This document shows, piece after piece, positions 1-8,424 of a stretch of DNA of 64,000 nt. A program made the position numbers and the translations under genes. The notes below the pieces were generated by a model. That model had not been told where the DNA came from. It searched no databases and saw nothing but the letters and a program-made list of their open reading frames with translations. The first letter of the stretch is position 1; the number at the start of each line of letters is the position of its first letter. The DNA comes from Labrenzia sp. THAF82. Lineage in GTDB: Bacteria > Pseudomonadota > Alphaproteobacteria > Rhizobiales > Stappiaceae. Location: contig NZ_CP045354.1 of assembly GCF_009363435.1 (NCBI RefSeq), forward strand, positions 934,001 through 998,000, written 5' to 3'.

Positions 1-1178
1 ACCGCAACAACAATGCACAGCCGATTTTTGAGACCGGCCAGGGAGAGTATCATCTCGGCGCTAAGTATGGAGAGGCCTATGTCAGCAGTGATTTCACGGT
101 TTCTGCCGGACAGCTGACCGAAGGTGTGATCAACCTGAATGCAGGCAACCTGCGTGTTCGGGCTGAAGCCGCGCCAGGCGGCACATCCCTCAACGACAAG
201 ATGTTTTATTATGTCTACGAAGCCAAAAAGGATCTCGAAGGCAAGCGCAAGGAAGTGAGCCGGTCTGGTGCTGCCAACCACGTCTTCCGGCTGCCCGCGG
301 GTGAGTACCATATTGTCGCCATTCACGGCAAAGCGCGTGCAACTGCGGATCTGACTGTCGAGGCTGGCGCTCTGACGGACCATGTTTTCGATATGAATGC
401 AGGGTATCTCAGGATCACAGGGGTCCCGACATCAGGAGCGGAACCGCTCAAGGACAATCAGTTCTACTATGTCTTTGAGGCGAAGAAGGACCTTGAAGGC
501 AATCGCAGGGAAGTGGATCGGTCCGGCGCTGCGCAACCTTTGTTCCGGCTGAGTGCGGGCGACTATCACGTCGTTGCAACGCATGGCAAAGCGCGTACAT
601 CATTCGATGTCACGATCGGAGCTGATCAGCTGTCCGACGAAACCGTGGACATGAATGTCGGTTATCTCAGGATTGCCAATCTGTTGGCCGAAGGCCAGCC
701 GCCGGTCGACAAGGACGTCTTTTACTATGTCTATGAAGCGAAGAAGGACCTTGAAGGCAAGCGTAAGGAAGTTGACCGGTCCGGCAATGCCAAGCCTTTG
801 TTCCGGTTGAGTGCCGGCGACTATCACGTCCTTGCCACTTATGGCAATTCGAGCGTGACTGCAGATCTGACTGTCGACGCCGGTGCCCTGACGGACCAGA
901 CCATGGTCCAAAATGCCGGTGTGTTGCGTGCTGAAACAGTTCTTGAGGAAGGCGGCGCTGCGCTCGACAAAGGTGTCTTCTGGTATGTCATGAGCGGACA
1001 GCAGGATCTGGAAGGCAAGCGGGCGGAAATCACCCGTTCCGGCAATGCCAAACCGATTTTTCGTCTCAAGGAAGGCAGCTATCAGTTGAATGTTCGCTAC
1101 GGGAACGAGACCTATAGTTTCCCGATGGACGTGTCAGCTGGAGAAGTGAAAGACGCATCATTGCTTCTGAAAAAGTAA
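1..1178 (+). CDS. C-terminal part of a tandem-repeat protein (5' end outside window)
   Basis: The reading frame is open from the first bases of the window (frame of position 3), so the GTG at 126 is an internal valine and the gene is cut by the window edge. What remains is a partial unit followed by four units of about 86 residues, each with an aromatic strand (FYYVYEAKKDLEGKRKEV), an RSG turn, an xFRLxAGxYH strand and a closing ADLTVxAGALTD stretch. The pattern suggests beta-sandwich modules. Similar modules occur at the C-terminus of some VWA-domain proteins of rhizobia and marine alphaproteobacteria, but no VWA domain can be seen here. The last unit is the most diverged and ends in LLLKK. 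Function unknown; an extracytoplasmic role is a guess. Confidence 0.75.
   Translation, partial: RNNNAQPIFETGQGEYHLGAKYGEAYVSSDFTVSAGQLTEGVINLNAGNLRVRAEAAPGGTSLNDKMFYYVYEAKKDLEGKRKEVSRSGAANHVFRLPAGEYHIVAIHGKARATADLTVEAGALTDHVFDMNAGYLRITGVPTSGAEPLKDNQFYYVFEAKKDLEGNRREVDRSGAAQPLFRLSAGDYHVVATHGKARTSFDVTIGADQLSDETVDMNVGYLRIANLLAEGQPPVDKDVFYYVYEAKKDLEGKRKEVDRSGNAKPLFRLSAGDYHVLATYGNSSVTADLTVDAGALTDQTMVQNAGVLRAETVLEEGGAALDKGVFWYVMSGQQDLEGKRAEITRSGNAKPIFRLKEGSYQLNVRYGNETYSFPMDVSAGEVKDASLLLKK
147..1175 (+). repeat. Four in-frame 258-bp coding repeats
   Basis: Units lie at about 147-404, 405-662, 663-920 and 921-1175, with a partial earlier unit before 147. Units two to four share long identical protein stretches such as YEAKKDLEGKRKEV and FRLSAGDYHV. 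The final unit replaces YEAKKDLEG with SGQQDLEG, so it is the most diverged copy. Confidence 0.85.
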
Positions 1179-1200
1179 GCCGACGAGACTTGACGCTCGG

Positions 1201-1234
1201 TCGCCGCCCGATATGGGCGGCGACCTTTTCTTTT
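1201..1234 (+). terminator. Rho-independent terminator of the repeat-protein gene
   Basis: Perfect 9-bp stem TCGCCGCCC/GGGCGGCGA with a 5-nt loop (GATAT), followed by CCTTTTCTTTT, 22 bp after the stop codon. Confidence 0.9.
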
Positions 1235-1416
1235 GTCTGTCGCAACCATGCTGAGACGGTTGGGCTGACTTGCGGAAATCAGATTGTGCTGAATTTCGGT
1301 ACCGGACGCGTGTCCACAGCGCGTGTGTCGAGGCCAAAAAATCTTTCACTTTGACCAGATTTAGATCCTGAAACGACCGATTCCAGGTCAGAGGGAGCAC
1401 AATTTCTCGTTTAAAA

Positions 1417-1447
1417 TGAATGCATTCAAAAAAATGAAACGTTTCAT
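1417..1447. promoter_or_regulatory. Twin LacI-family operators upstream of rbsB
   Basis: Two perfect palindromes, TGAATGCATTCA (1417-1428) and ATGAAACGTTTCAT (1434-1447), have centres 18 bp apart. The second has the GAAACGTTTC core typical of RbsR/PurR/CcpA-like LacI-family operators. A possible -35 TTGACG follows at 1449-1454. The LacI-family gene closing the same operon (6509-7504) is the obvious candidate regulator. The rest of the 363-bp gap 1179-1541 holds only the terminator at 1201-1234 and no visible gene. Confidence 0.7.
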
Positions 1448-1541
1448 ATTGACGTATCCCAAGTCCCGTGTTTTGCTTAACTGGCCAGTTCACCTCAGCA
1501 GCCCGATGTGAATGGGCATTACCTTTTTTGGGAGGAAAATC

Positions 1542-2462
1542 ATGAAGTTATTGAAAATCGCTGCCGCGGCAGCGACCGGTCTCGCTTTGCTTGCTGGAAC
1601 CGCTCAAGCTGATGACAAGCCGGTTGTAGGCCTCATCATGAAGTCTCTTGCCAACGAGTTTTTTCAAAACATGATGGCGGGCGCTCAGGCTCATGAGGAA
1701 AAGCGCGGCGACTACAAATTGCTGGCCGTCGGTATGCAGAACGAGACGGACTTTGAATCTCAGATCAATGCCGTCGAAAACTTCATCACCCAAGGTGTTG
1801 ATGCAATCGTGGTAGCCCCTGCAGATTCCCGTGCAATGGTTCGCCCTTTGAAGAAGGCGATGGAAGCCGGCATTGTTGTCGTCAACTTCGATGTGGCCCT
1901 GGATACAGAGGCCAAGAAACAACAAAACGTTGAACTGGCTTTTGTCGGGCCGGACAACCGCGGTGGGGCCAAGCTGGCTGGCGATGCGCTGGGCAAGAAA
2001 CTTGGTGCCGGCGGCAAGGTTGTCATCATCGAAGGAAATCCCGGCGCGGACAACGCAAACGAAAGACGTCTCGGTTTTGAAGACTCCGTGGCCGAGTTCG
2101 AACTTGATCTGCTCGACAGCCGCACGGCCCATTGGGAGACAGAGGAAGCAAATTCCGTATTCTCCAACATGCTGACGGCGCATCCGGACATTCAAGGCGT
2201 TATGGCGGCGAACGATTCCATGGCCATCGGTGTGGTCAAGGCATTGGAAAGCGCTGGGCGTGACGACATAGTCGTGGTCGGCTTCGACAACATTCCCGCT
2301 GTGGGTCCGATGATCTCAGATGGTCGCATGCTTGCAACCGTCGACCAGTTCGGCACGGACATGGCGGCGAATTCCATCGACCTCGCTCTCGAAGTGGTCA
2401 AGGGCGGACCTCAGCTTGAAGGCTGGGTAAAGACCCCGATCGAATTGGTGACCGCGAACTAA
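1542..2462 (+). CDS. rbsB: Ribose-type ABC transporter substrate-binding protein
   Basis: Periplasmic sugar-binding protein of the RbsB type (Peripla_BP_4 fold), 306 residues. The ATG at 1542 is chosen over an earlier ATG at 1512 because GGGAGGA sits just upstream and it gives a clean signal peptide (MKLLKIAAAAATG..., cleavage after AQA near residue 23). Family features are the opening strand VVGLIMKSLANEFF, the ligand region with FDVAL and AFVGPDNRGG, and the hinge stretch VMAANDSMAIG. It heads the rbs operon and is followed by its own hairpin terminator, which would favour higher expression of the binding protein than of the membrane parts. Ribose is inferred from the rbsD and rbsK neighbours. 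Confidence 0.92.
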   Translation: MKLLKIAAAAATGLALLAGTAQADDKPVVGLIMKSLANEFFQNMMAGAQAHEEKRGDYKLLAVGMQNETDFESQINAVENFITQGVDAIVVAPADSRAMVRPLKKAMEAGIVVVNFDVALDTEAKKQQNVELAFVGPDNRGGAKLAGDALGKKLGAGGKVVIIEGNPGADNANERRLGFEDSVAEFELDLLDSRTAHWETEEANSVFSNMLTAHPDIQGVMAANDSMAIGVVKALESAGRDDIVVVGFDNIPAVGPMISDGRMLATVDQFGTDMAANSIDLALEVVKGGPQLEGWVKTPIELVTAN

Positions 2463-2474
2463 GCGATCACCATG

Positions 2475-2516
2475 CGCCCCCGCTTGGTCAGCCTTAAGGC
2501 GGGGGCGGCCCTTTTT
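2475..2516 (+). terminator. Intra-operon terminator/attenuator between rbsB and rbsA
   Basis: Perfect 9-bp stem CGCCCCCGC (2475-2483) / GCGGGGGCG (2499-2507), 15-nt loop, then GCCCTTTTT. It lies 12 bp after rbsB and 25 bp before rbsA. Partial readthrough would give a high binding-protein to permease ratio. Confidence 0.8.
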
Positions 2517-2541
2517 CCAAAGCAAGTTGACTGGACACACT

Positions 2542-4110
2542 ATGGCAGCCGTATCGCTTGCAGCCGTGCCCGATCCGGCCGAGACCCCTGCATTTCTGTC
2601 CGTGGACGGATTGAAGAAACACTTTGGTGGGGTCAAGGCGCTTGATGGGGTCAGTTTTTCGCTCCTGAAGGGTGAAGTGCATGCCCTGGTTGGCGAAAAC
2701 GGGGCCGGCAAATCCACACTCATCAAAATTCTGTCCGGAGTCTTCCCTTACGATTCCGGCAGCATCTCCCTCGCGGGAGAGGATTACCGACCGGCCAATC
2801 CGCACGTCGCAAAGGAACTTGGAGTTCAGGTGGTTCATCAGGAGTTCAATCTGCTGGATCATTTGAGCATTGCCGAAAACATCTCCGTCGAGCGTATGCC
2901 GACGACCCGTTTTGGCCTTCTGGACAAGCAGGAGATGAACCGGCGGGCACGACTGGCGCTAGATGCCATCGGGCTCACGGATGTCGACGTGAAGGCGCCG
3001 GTCAGTTCTCTTGGCATCGCCCACCGGCAGCTCGTTGAAATTTCGAGAGCGTTGCAATGCCAAAGCCGGATTCTGATCCTCGATGAGCCGACCGCGACAC
3101 TGACCGAACGGGAAACCAAACGTCTGTTCGACATCATTGCATCAATCAAGGCTGAAGGCGTCACGGTTGTTTTCGTGTCTCATCACCTTGACGAGGTTTT
3201 CGCGATTTGTGACCGGGTCACGGTCTTCAGAAACGGCATCTCCATCGGGACGGATCGCATTAGGGACACGACGCCCGACGGCGTGGTGCAGAAAATGGTT
3301 GGCCGGCAACTGGCTGCGACCACGAACGAAGCGGACCCAGATCGCGTGCCAGGAGAGCTTGCACTCAGCCTTGATGAATTTTGCACGCAGGCGAACCCGA
3401 AGGAAAAAGGGGTCTCGTTCGATCTCAGATACGGCGAAATAGTCGGCATTGCAGGGCTTGTCGGTGCCGGCAGGACCGAAATTCTCAGAGGCATTTTCGG
3501 CGTTGATCCGGTCCGCTCCGGCCGCCTGTTTCAGGCTGGCAAAGAAGCGCATTTCAGCGGCCCGCGCGACGCGATTGCCGCCGGTATCGGGTTTGTCACC
3601 GAGGATCGCAAGGACGAAGGTCTGATCCTGGACATGCCAATCGCGGCCAACATATCGCTCGCCAATATGCGTGCCGTCTCCAGATCCGGCTTGTTGCAGT
3701 TTTCTGAGGAGAACAGGCGCTCCCGCGATGGAGGTGCGAAGCTGAAGCTCAAATACGGAAGGATTTCCGACGCGGTTTCAAGTCTTTCAGGCGGCAATCA
3801 GCAAAAGGTCGTTCTTGCCAAGTGGCTCGCGCGCAATCCGAAGGTGCTTTTGCTGGACGAACCGACCCGCGGCGTCGATGTCGGTGCCAAGGCCGAGATC
3901 TACGCAATTTTGAAGGAGTTGGCACGAGAAGGCGTCGCATTGCTTGTGGTGTCGTCTGAGATGCCAGAGCTGATGACGCTTGCTGACCGGATACTCGTTC
4001 TTGCCGAACATGAAATCCAGGGAGAGCTGACGCGTCCCGAATTCTCGGAAGAAAACATCCTGAAACTGGCTTATGGCCAGGCCCGGCAGGCCGGAGGACA
4101 GAAGCAATGA
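2542..4110 (+). CDS. rbsA: Ribose ABC transporter ATP-binding protein (two NBD halves)
   Basis: About 522 residues with duplicated ABC domains, as in RbsA/MglA. The first half has Walker A GENGAGKST near residue 52, a Walker B region with ILDEPTATLT, and an H-loop in VVFVSHHLDE. The second half has the usual degenerate Walker A (GLVGAGRTEI), an intact signature LSGGNQQKVVLAKWLA and LLLDEPTRGVD. This asymmetry is normal for the family. The ATG at 2542 is preferred to a TTG at 2527; neither has a strong Shine-Dalgarno. The stop overlaps the rbsC start by 4 bp (ATGA), so the two are translationally coupled. Confidence 0.93.
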   Translation: MAAVSLAAVPDPAETPAFLSVDGLKKHFGGVKALDGVSFSLLKGEVHALVGENGAGKSTLIKILSGVFPYDSGSISLAGEDYRPANPHVAKELGVQVVHQEFNLLDHLSIAENISVERMPTTRFGLLDKQEMNRRARLALDAIGLTDVDVKAPVSSLGIAHRQLVEISRALQCQSRILILDEPTATLTERETKRLFDIIASIKAEGVTVVFVSHHLDEVFAICDRVTVFRNGISIGTDRIRDTTPDGVVQKMVGRQLAATTNEADPDRVPGELALSLDEFCTQANPKEKGVSFDLRYGEIVGIAGLVGAGRTEILRGIFGVDPVRSGRLFQAGKEAHFSGPRDAIAAGIGFVTEDRKDEGLILDMPIAANISLANMRAVSRSGLLQFSEENRRSRDGGAKLKLKYGRISDAVSSLSGGNQQKVVLAKWLARNPKVLLLDEPTRGVDVGAKAEIYAILKELAREGVALLVVSSEMPELMTLADRILVLAEHEIQGELTRPEFSEENILKLAYGQARQAGGQKQ

Positions 4111-5105
4111 CAACGCAGACCCTTTCAGAAACCATGCCAAAAACCACCAGATTTTCCGTGCGCACCGTTCTGCAGAACGCGGGCATCGGTCTCGCGCTGC
4201 TTGCGCTCATCCTTTTCTTTTCGGTGTTCACGGAACATTTTCTGACACCGAACAACATCACCAACATTCTGACCCAGATTACCATCAACCTGGTGCTCGC
4301 CGTTGGCATGACCTTTGTCATCCTCATTGGCGGGATCGATCTTTCGGTTGGATCTGTGATGGCGTTTGCGGCGGTTGTCGCCGGCAAAGCGATCACATTG
4401 CCGGGCTTTGGTCCCACAGAGGCGATTGCGCTGGCCATCGTCGCGGCGACATTGACCGGTGTCGCCTGCGGGATGATCAATGGTGTCATCAGCGCCTATT
4501 GGGCCTTGCCGTCCTTCATAATCACTTTGGGCATGCTCAACATTGCACGCGGAGCGGCGCTGCAGGTCTCCGATGCCCAGACCATCTATTCGTTTCCCTA
4601 TGCCTTCGAGGAATTCGGTTCTGCCATGATCTATGGCGTTCCCGTGGTGTTTCTGGTCGCGCTTTTCCTGGTTCTTGTTGCCTGGTTCGTGCTGAACTTC
4701 ACTGTGTTTGGGCGACTTCTTTATGGCATCGGCAACAATGAAGAGGCTGTCCGTCTCGCCGGGCACTCGGTCTATTGGTACAAGGTTGCGGCCTTTACCA
4801 TCTGCGGCTTTACCGCCGGAATTGCCGCGATCGTCTATATGGCCCGCCTGAATATTTCCAGCCCGATTGCCGGTATCGGTTTTGAACTCAACGCAATCGC
4901 CGCCGTCATCATCGGAGGCACAAGCCTCAGCGGAGGGCGCGGTTCGGTCATCGGTACGCTGCTGGGGGCCTTTATCATAGGCGTCTTGGCCAACGGACTG
5001 ATCCTGATCGGATTGTCGGATTTCATGCGCCAGATGATTACAGGTGTTGTCATCATCGTCGCCGTCATTCTCGACTATTACCGTGCAAAGTACACGTCGA
5101 AATGA
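4107..5105 (+). CDS. rbsC: Ribose ABC transporter permease
   Basis: A 332-residue inner-membrane permease of the BPD_transp_2 / RbsC family with many hydrophobic segments. Typical stretches are GMTFVILIGGIDLSVGSVMA, a central FIITLGMLNIARGAALQ, and the C-terminal AVIIGGTSLSGGRGSVIGT. It overlaps rbsA by 4 bp and rbsD by 4 bp, so the core of the operon is tightly coupled. Length and motifs are normal. Confidence 0.94.
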   Translation: MTTQTLSETMPKTTRFSVRTVLQNAGIGLALLALILFFSVFTEHFLTPNNITNILTQITINLVLAVGMTFVILIGGIDLSVGSVMAFAAVVAGKAITLPGFGPTEAIALAIVAATLTGVACGMINGVISAYWALPSFIITLGMLNIARGAALQVSDAQTIYSFPYAFEEFGSAMIYGVPVVFLVALFLVLVAWFVLNFTVFGRLLYGIGNNEEAVRLAGHSVYWYKVAAFTICGFTAGIAAIVYMARLNISSPIAGIGFELNAIAAVIIGGTSLSGGRGSVIGTLLGAFIIGVLANGLILIGLSDFMRQMITGVVIIVAVILDYYRAKYTSK

Positions 5106-5512
5106 AGCGGACGGCCCTCCTGAACCGGCACTTGAGCGAACTGGTCGCTTCGCTCGGCCACCTGGACGCAATCATCGTCGCCGACGCAGGCCTTCCTGTT
5201 CCTCAAGGTGTCAGGGTCATCGACCTTGCCGTAAGCGAAGGTGTTCCAGGCTTTCAGGACCTCCTTAAAGCGTTGCGCGCCGAACTTGTGATCGAAAGTG
5301 CCATATGGGCGGAAGAAACATCGGATGAGATGTCCGCCCTCATGCAAGAGGAAATCGATCAGTGGTCTTTGGAGACTGAGCAAAACGTCACGACTTCGCG
5401 CGTGTCTCATGCAGAGCTGAAGCGCAAGTCGGGCCAGGTCCGTGCGATCATCCGCACCGGTGAATTTACACCTTACGCCAACATACTCCTGACAAGCGGG
5501 GTCCCGTTTTGA
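5102..5512 (+). CDS. rbsD: D-ribose pyranase
   Basis: A 136-residue RbsD/FucU mutarotase that interconverts the pyranose and furanose forms of ribose before phosphorylation. The N-terminal LGHLDAIIVADAGLP carries the catalytic His at position 20, the same number as in E. coli RbsD. The C-terminus ends in the family pattern TGEFTPYANILLTSGVPF. It overlaps rbsC and rbsK by 4 bp each. Its presence is the best evidence that the operon handles ribose rather than another pentose or hexose. Confidence 0.92.
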   Translation: MKRTALLNRHLSELVASLGHLDAIIVADAGLPVPQGVRVIDLAVSEGVPGFQDLLKALRAELVIESAIWAEETSDEMSALMQEEIDQWSLETEQNVTTSRVSHAELKRKSGQVRAIIRTGEFTPYANILLTSGVPF

Positions 5513-6435
5513 AACCTGTAGCAGTTGTCGGCAGCGTCAATATCGATCTGGTCAGCTATCTTGATCGCTGGCCGGACGTCGGTGAAACCGTTGCGGTTCG
5601 CGAAACGACGTCCTCTCTTGGCGGTAAAGGTGCCAATCAGGCTGTGGCCTCGGCGCGGCTTGGTGCCGACGTCACTCTTGTCGGGGCGATAGGCGGCGAT
5701 GGTTTCGGCCAGGATGCCAAATCGCAGCTTGATCGATCGGGTGTTCGCTCTCGCTTGAGTGAGATCCCCAACGTCTCGACCGGTCTTGCGTTTATCGATG
5801 TCGGGCCGGACGGCAACAACATGATCCGTCTTTCCGGTGGCGCAAATCGATCCGTTTCTGCAGCGCAAGTGTCGCTTAATGCAGAAGCCATCCGAACAAG
5901 TGGCGTGCTGTTGCTGCAAAACGAAATCGGATTACCGGCGTCCCTGGAGGCAGCACGTATTGCCCGCGACGCAGGATCTCTTGTGATCATGGATCCGGCA
6001 CCCGCCCCGGACCCCACCTGGAAACAGGATGTATTCACCTCGTTCGACGTTCTGACGCCGAATGCGCATGAAGCCGGAATGCTGCTGGGCGCGCAGCCGG
6101 CGACGCTCGAAGATGGTGAAAGAGCCGCCTCGTTGCTCGTGGAAATGGGATTGCGTGGTGCCATTGTGACGATGGGCAGTCTTGGGGTTGCCTGGTCATT
6201 CGATGGCACTCTGGGGTCGCTGCCCGCGTTCAAGGTGAAAAGCATTGATACGGTTGCGGCCGGCGACTGTTTCAACGGGGCACTTGCAACCTGCTTGGCG
6301 GAGGGGGCATCCATGCGCGATGCGATTGCCTTTGCATTACGCGCGGCTGCAATCGCGACGACGCGCAAGGGAGCCTCGGTTTCACTTCCGACCCGCCTGG
6401 AACTGGAGAATTTCCGCAACCCGGTCTTCGCCTGA
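5509..6435 (+). CDS. rbsK: Ribokinase
   Basis: PfkB-family kinase of 308 residues that converts ribose to ribose-5-phosphate. Visible signatures are the N-terminal GSVNIDLV, the substrate motif SSLGGKGANQAVA, the DPAPAP and LTPNAHEA stretches typical of ribokinases, and the anion-hole/base motif TVAAGDCFNGALA near residue 250. It overlaps rbsD by 4 bp and is followed by the regulator gene after 73 bp. Confidence 0.95.
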   Translation: MKPVAVVGSVNIDLVSYLDRWPDVGETVAVRETTSSLGGKGANQAVASARLGADVTLVGAIGGDGFGQDAKSQLDRSGVRSRLSEIPNVSTGLAFIDVGPDGNNMIRLSGGANRSVSAAQVSLNAEAIRTSGVLLLQNEIGLPASLEAARIARDAGSLVIMDPAPAPDPTWKQDVFTSFDVLTPNAHEAGMLLGAQPATLEDGERAASLLVEMGLRGAIVTMGSLGVAWSFDGTLGSLPAFKVKSIDTVAAGDCFNGALATCLAEGASMRDAIAFALRAAAIATTRKGASVSLPTRLELENFRNPVFA

Positions 6436-6508
6436 ATTTAAGGCGGTGCTTGATTGGCAGGCTCAGGAATGCTTCAAGGAAAGAAGGGGTTAAGGAGTGC
6501 TGCGGGAA

Positions 6509-7504
6509 ATGCCAACGATCAAAGACGTCGCCAGGAAGGCCGGGGTGTCCGTTGGTACTGTTTCGCGTGTTTTGGCCAAGAACGAGACTGTTAAGCACCC
6601 GCTCAAGCTGAAGGTGCAGGCGGCGATGAAGGAGCTTGACTACAAGCCCAATCTCGCTGCACGCGCGCTGCGCACCAACAGTATCGATGTCATTGGCCTT
6701 GTCGTGCCCGACATCACCAATCCGTTTTTTGCCCAACTCGCCAAGAATATCGAAATGGAGGCGGCCAAACGCAGCCACTCCGTGATGGTTGCCAACTCGC
6801 ATGACGATGCCGATACGGAAAAGACGCAGATTGCGGCACTTCTCGACCGAGCCGTTTGCGGTGTCATCGTCGTTGCAACAGCGGATGGGCGGAGTCTTGA
6901 CGCGACCGATGTGCCAATTGTGTCACTGGACCGACGTTTCGGGGAGTTTCCGCTGATCGCCACGGATCACTTCGACGGATCTCAAAAAATCGCAGATCAT
7001 CTTCATGCGCTTGGTCACAGAAGAATTGCCTATATCGCCGGTCCTTTGAGCATGGACGTTGCCCGGAGCAGACGAGAGGGCTTCGTCAGCCGTATCAAAG
7101 CTCTTTCAAGCGCCGAGGATCCGATAGAGCTGACGATTTTCGAGGGGCAGTTCGACTATGATTCAGGGGAAGAGCTTGGCCGAGAAATTCTCAATCAGGC
7201 TGGGGTTAATGACCGGCCGACCGCCATTGCCGCAGCCAGCGATCAGCAGGCCATCGGAGTACTTCGGTGCGCGCGGGATTTGAAGCTAGATGTGCCGGCA
7301 GATCTGTCGGTGGCCGGCTTCGATGATATCACTTTGGCTTCGTTGGTGGTTCCTCGCCTGACGACCCTTCGCCAGCCGATTGAAGCTCTCGCCGTGTCAG
7401 CTGTTGAACAGATCTTTCAGTCAAAGGCTTCACTGAAAGACATGGCGATTGCGGGCGATATCGTCGAACGGGAATCAACCGGGCCGAACCCTGTCGGAAC
7501 CTGA
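6509..7504 (+). CDS. rbsR: LacI-family repressor of the ribose operon
   Basis: A 331-residue LacI/GalR regulator: an N-terminal HTH (TIKDVARKAGVSVGTVSRVL) and hinge helix, then a periplasmic-binding-like sensor domain (IGLVVPDITNPFF, GHRRIAYIAGP, FDDITLA). The ATG at 6509 is used; a GTG at 6497 overlaps the TAAGGAG ribosome-binding site and is unlikely. The last gene of the rbs operon, it probably binds the palindromes at 1417-1447 and so controls its own operon, with ribose or a derivative as inducer (inference). Confidence 0.9.
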   Translation: MPTIKDVARKAGVSVGTVSRVLAKNETVKHPLKLKVQAAMKELDYKPNLAARALRTNSIDVIGLVVPDITNPFFAQLAKNIEMEAAKRSHSVMVANSHDDADTEKTQIAALLDRAVCGVIVVATADGRSLDATDVPIVSLDRRFGEFPLIATDHFDGSQKIADHLHALGHRRIAYIAGPLSMDVARSRREGFVSRIKALSSAEDPIELTIFEGQFDYDSGEELGREILNQAGVNDRPTAIAAASDQQAIGVLRCARDLKLDVPADLSVAGFDDITLASLVVPRLTTLRQPIEALAVSAVEQIFQSKASLKDMAIAGDIVERESTGPNPVGT

Positions 7505-7527
7505 GATCAGCTCTTTTCGTTCAAGTC

Positions 7528-8421
7528 TCAGCTTGCAAACAACAACCCACTTCCTGCAATCACCAGCCCGGCCCCAACCCAAGCGCCAAGCGCAGGGGCT
7601 TCCTTGGTTCGCCACCACATCATTGGCAGCAGGAGCGCGGGTGTTGTCGCCGACAGTGTTGCAATGATGCCGACGTCTCCTCCCGAGAGCGCAAACAGAA
7701 TGAGCGTCATGCCGACACCCATGCCGAGGAAACCGGAAAGAGCGACCACGCTGACCACTGGAAACGTGAACCTTCCGGCAGGCTTTACCCAGGAAAAGGG
7801 CAGTCTGGACAAAAGAACCAGGCCAAGCGCCGCCGTCCCAACCCGGAGACTGGATGCTGCCACTGGGTCAACACCTGCTTCCATGATCGGGCGAGCGATC
7901 AAAGAGCCGATCGATTGTGAAAGAGCGGCGACCAAACCGAGCAAAACCCCGATCCAGAGAGGTCCTTTGATGCTCTCCCATTTGTGCAGCTGCGATTTTC
8001 TCTTGCCGAAGCGGATGGCCAACAGGACACCCAGGAAAATCAACCCGATCCCAGATATCTGAAGAAGGGTGAGGTCCTCGTTCAGTAGCAGCCAGCCAAG
8101 TATGGCCGACATGGGAGCGTTCAGGGAAAACAGCATGGCTGTCCGGCGTGGCCCCATCCGGTTGAGTGTCAGGAAAAGAGCGGTATCGCCCATGAAGATC
8201 CCGACAAATCCGGACAGGACAAGTGGCAATAGATGGTCGTTGCCAATGGAACCCCAGCCATTTGTCAGCGCGACCCAAAGGCACAACATGATGGTGACGA
8301 GCACCATGCGCGTTGTGTTGAAGGCGATGGCGCCGAGATGTTGGGCCGGGGCTGCCGATAGAAGCCCGGTCAGAGCCCAGAGCGCGGCAGCGCCAAGGGC
8401 GGCGGCTTCGTAAATATACAT
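7528..8421 (-). CDS. EamA/DMT-superfamily transporter
   Basis: A 297-residue inner-membrane protein with about ten hydrophobic segments arranged as two EamA repeats (YEAAALGAAALWALTG at the start of the first; GPLWIGVLLGLVAALSQSIG at the start of the second). It follows the tenA-like gene by 3 bp, so they are co-transcribed. It is convergent with rbsR, only 23 bp away, with no clear terminator between. Linkage to TenA could mean transport of a thiamine-related compound, but DMT substrates cannot be read from sequence. Confidence 0.85.
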   Translation of the reverse strand: MYIYEAAALGAAALWALTGLLSAAPAQHLGAIAFNTTRMVLVTIMLCLWVALTNGWGSIGNDHLLPLVLSGFVGIFMGDTALFLTLNRMGPRRTAMLFSLNAPMSAILGWLLLNEDLTLLQISGIGLIFLGVLLAIRFGKRKSQLHKWESIKGPLWIGVLLGLVAALSQSIGSLIARPIMEAGVDPVAASSLRVGTAALGLVLLSRLPFSWVKPAGRFTFPVVSVVALSGFLGMGVGMTLILFALSGGDVGIIATLSATTPALLLPMMWWRTKEAPALGAWVGAGLVIAGSGLLFAS

Positions 8422-8424
8422 TGG

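Noticed and set aside
1548..2195. 215-residue minus-strand ORF
   Set aside because: Antisense of rbsB; no recognisable domain or ribosome-binding site.
4125..5171. 348-residue minus-strand ORF
   Set aside because: Antisense of rbsC; composition (Asp/Arg/Gly-rich, no hydrophobic core) is that of a mirror frame.
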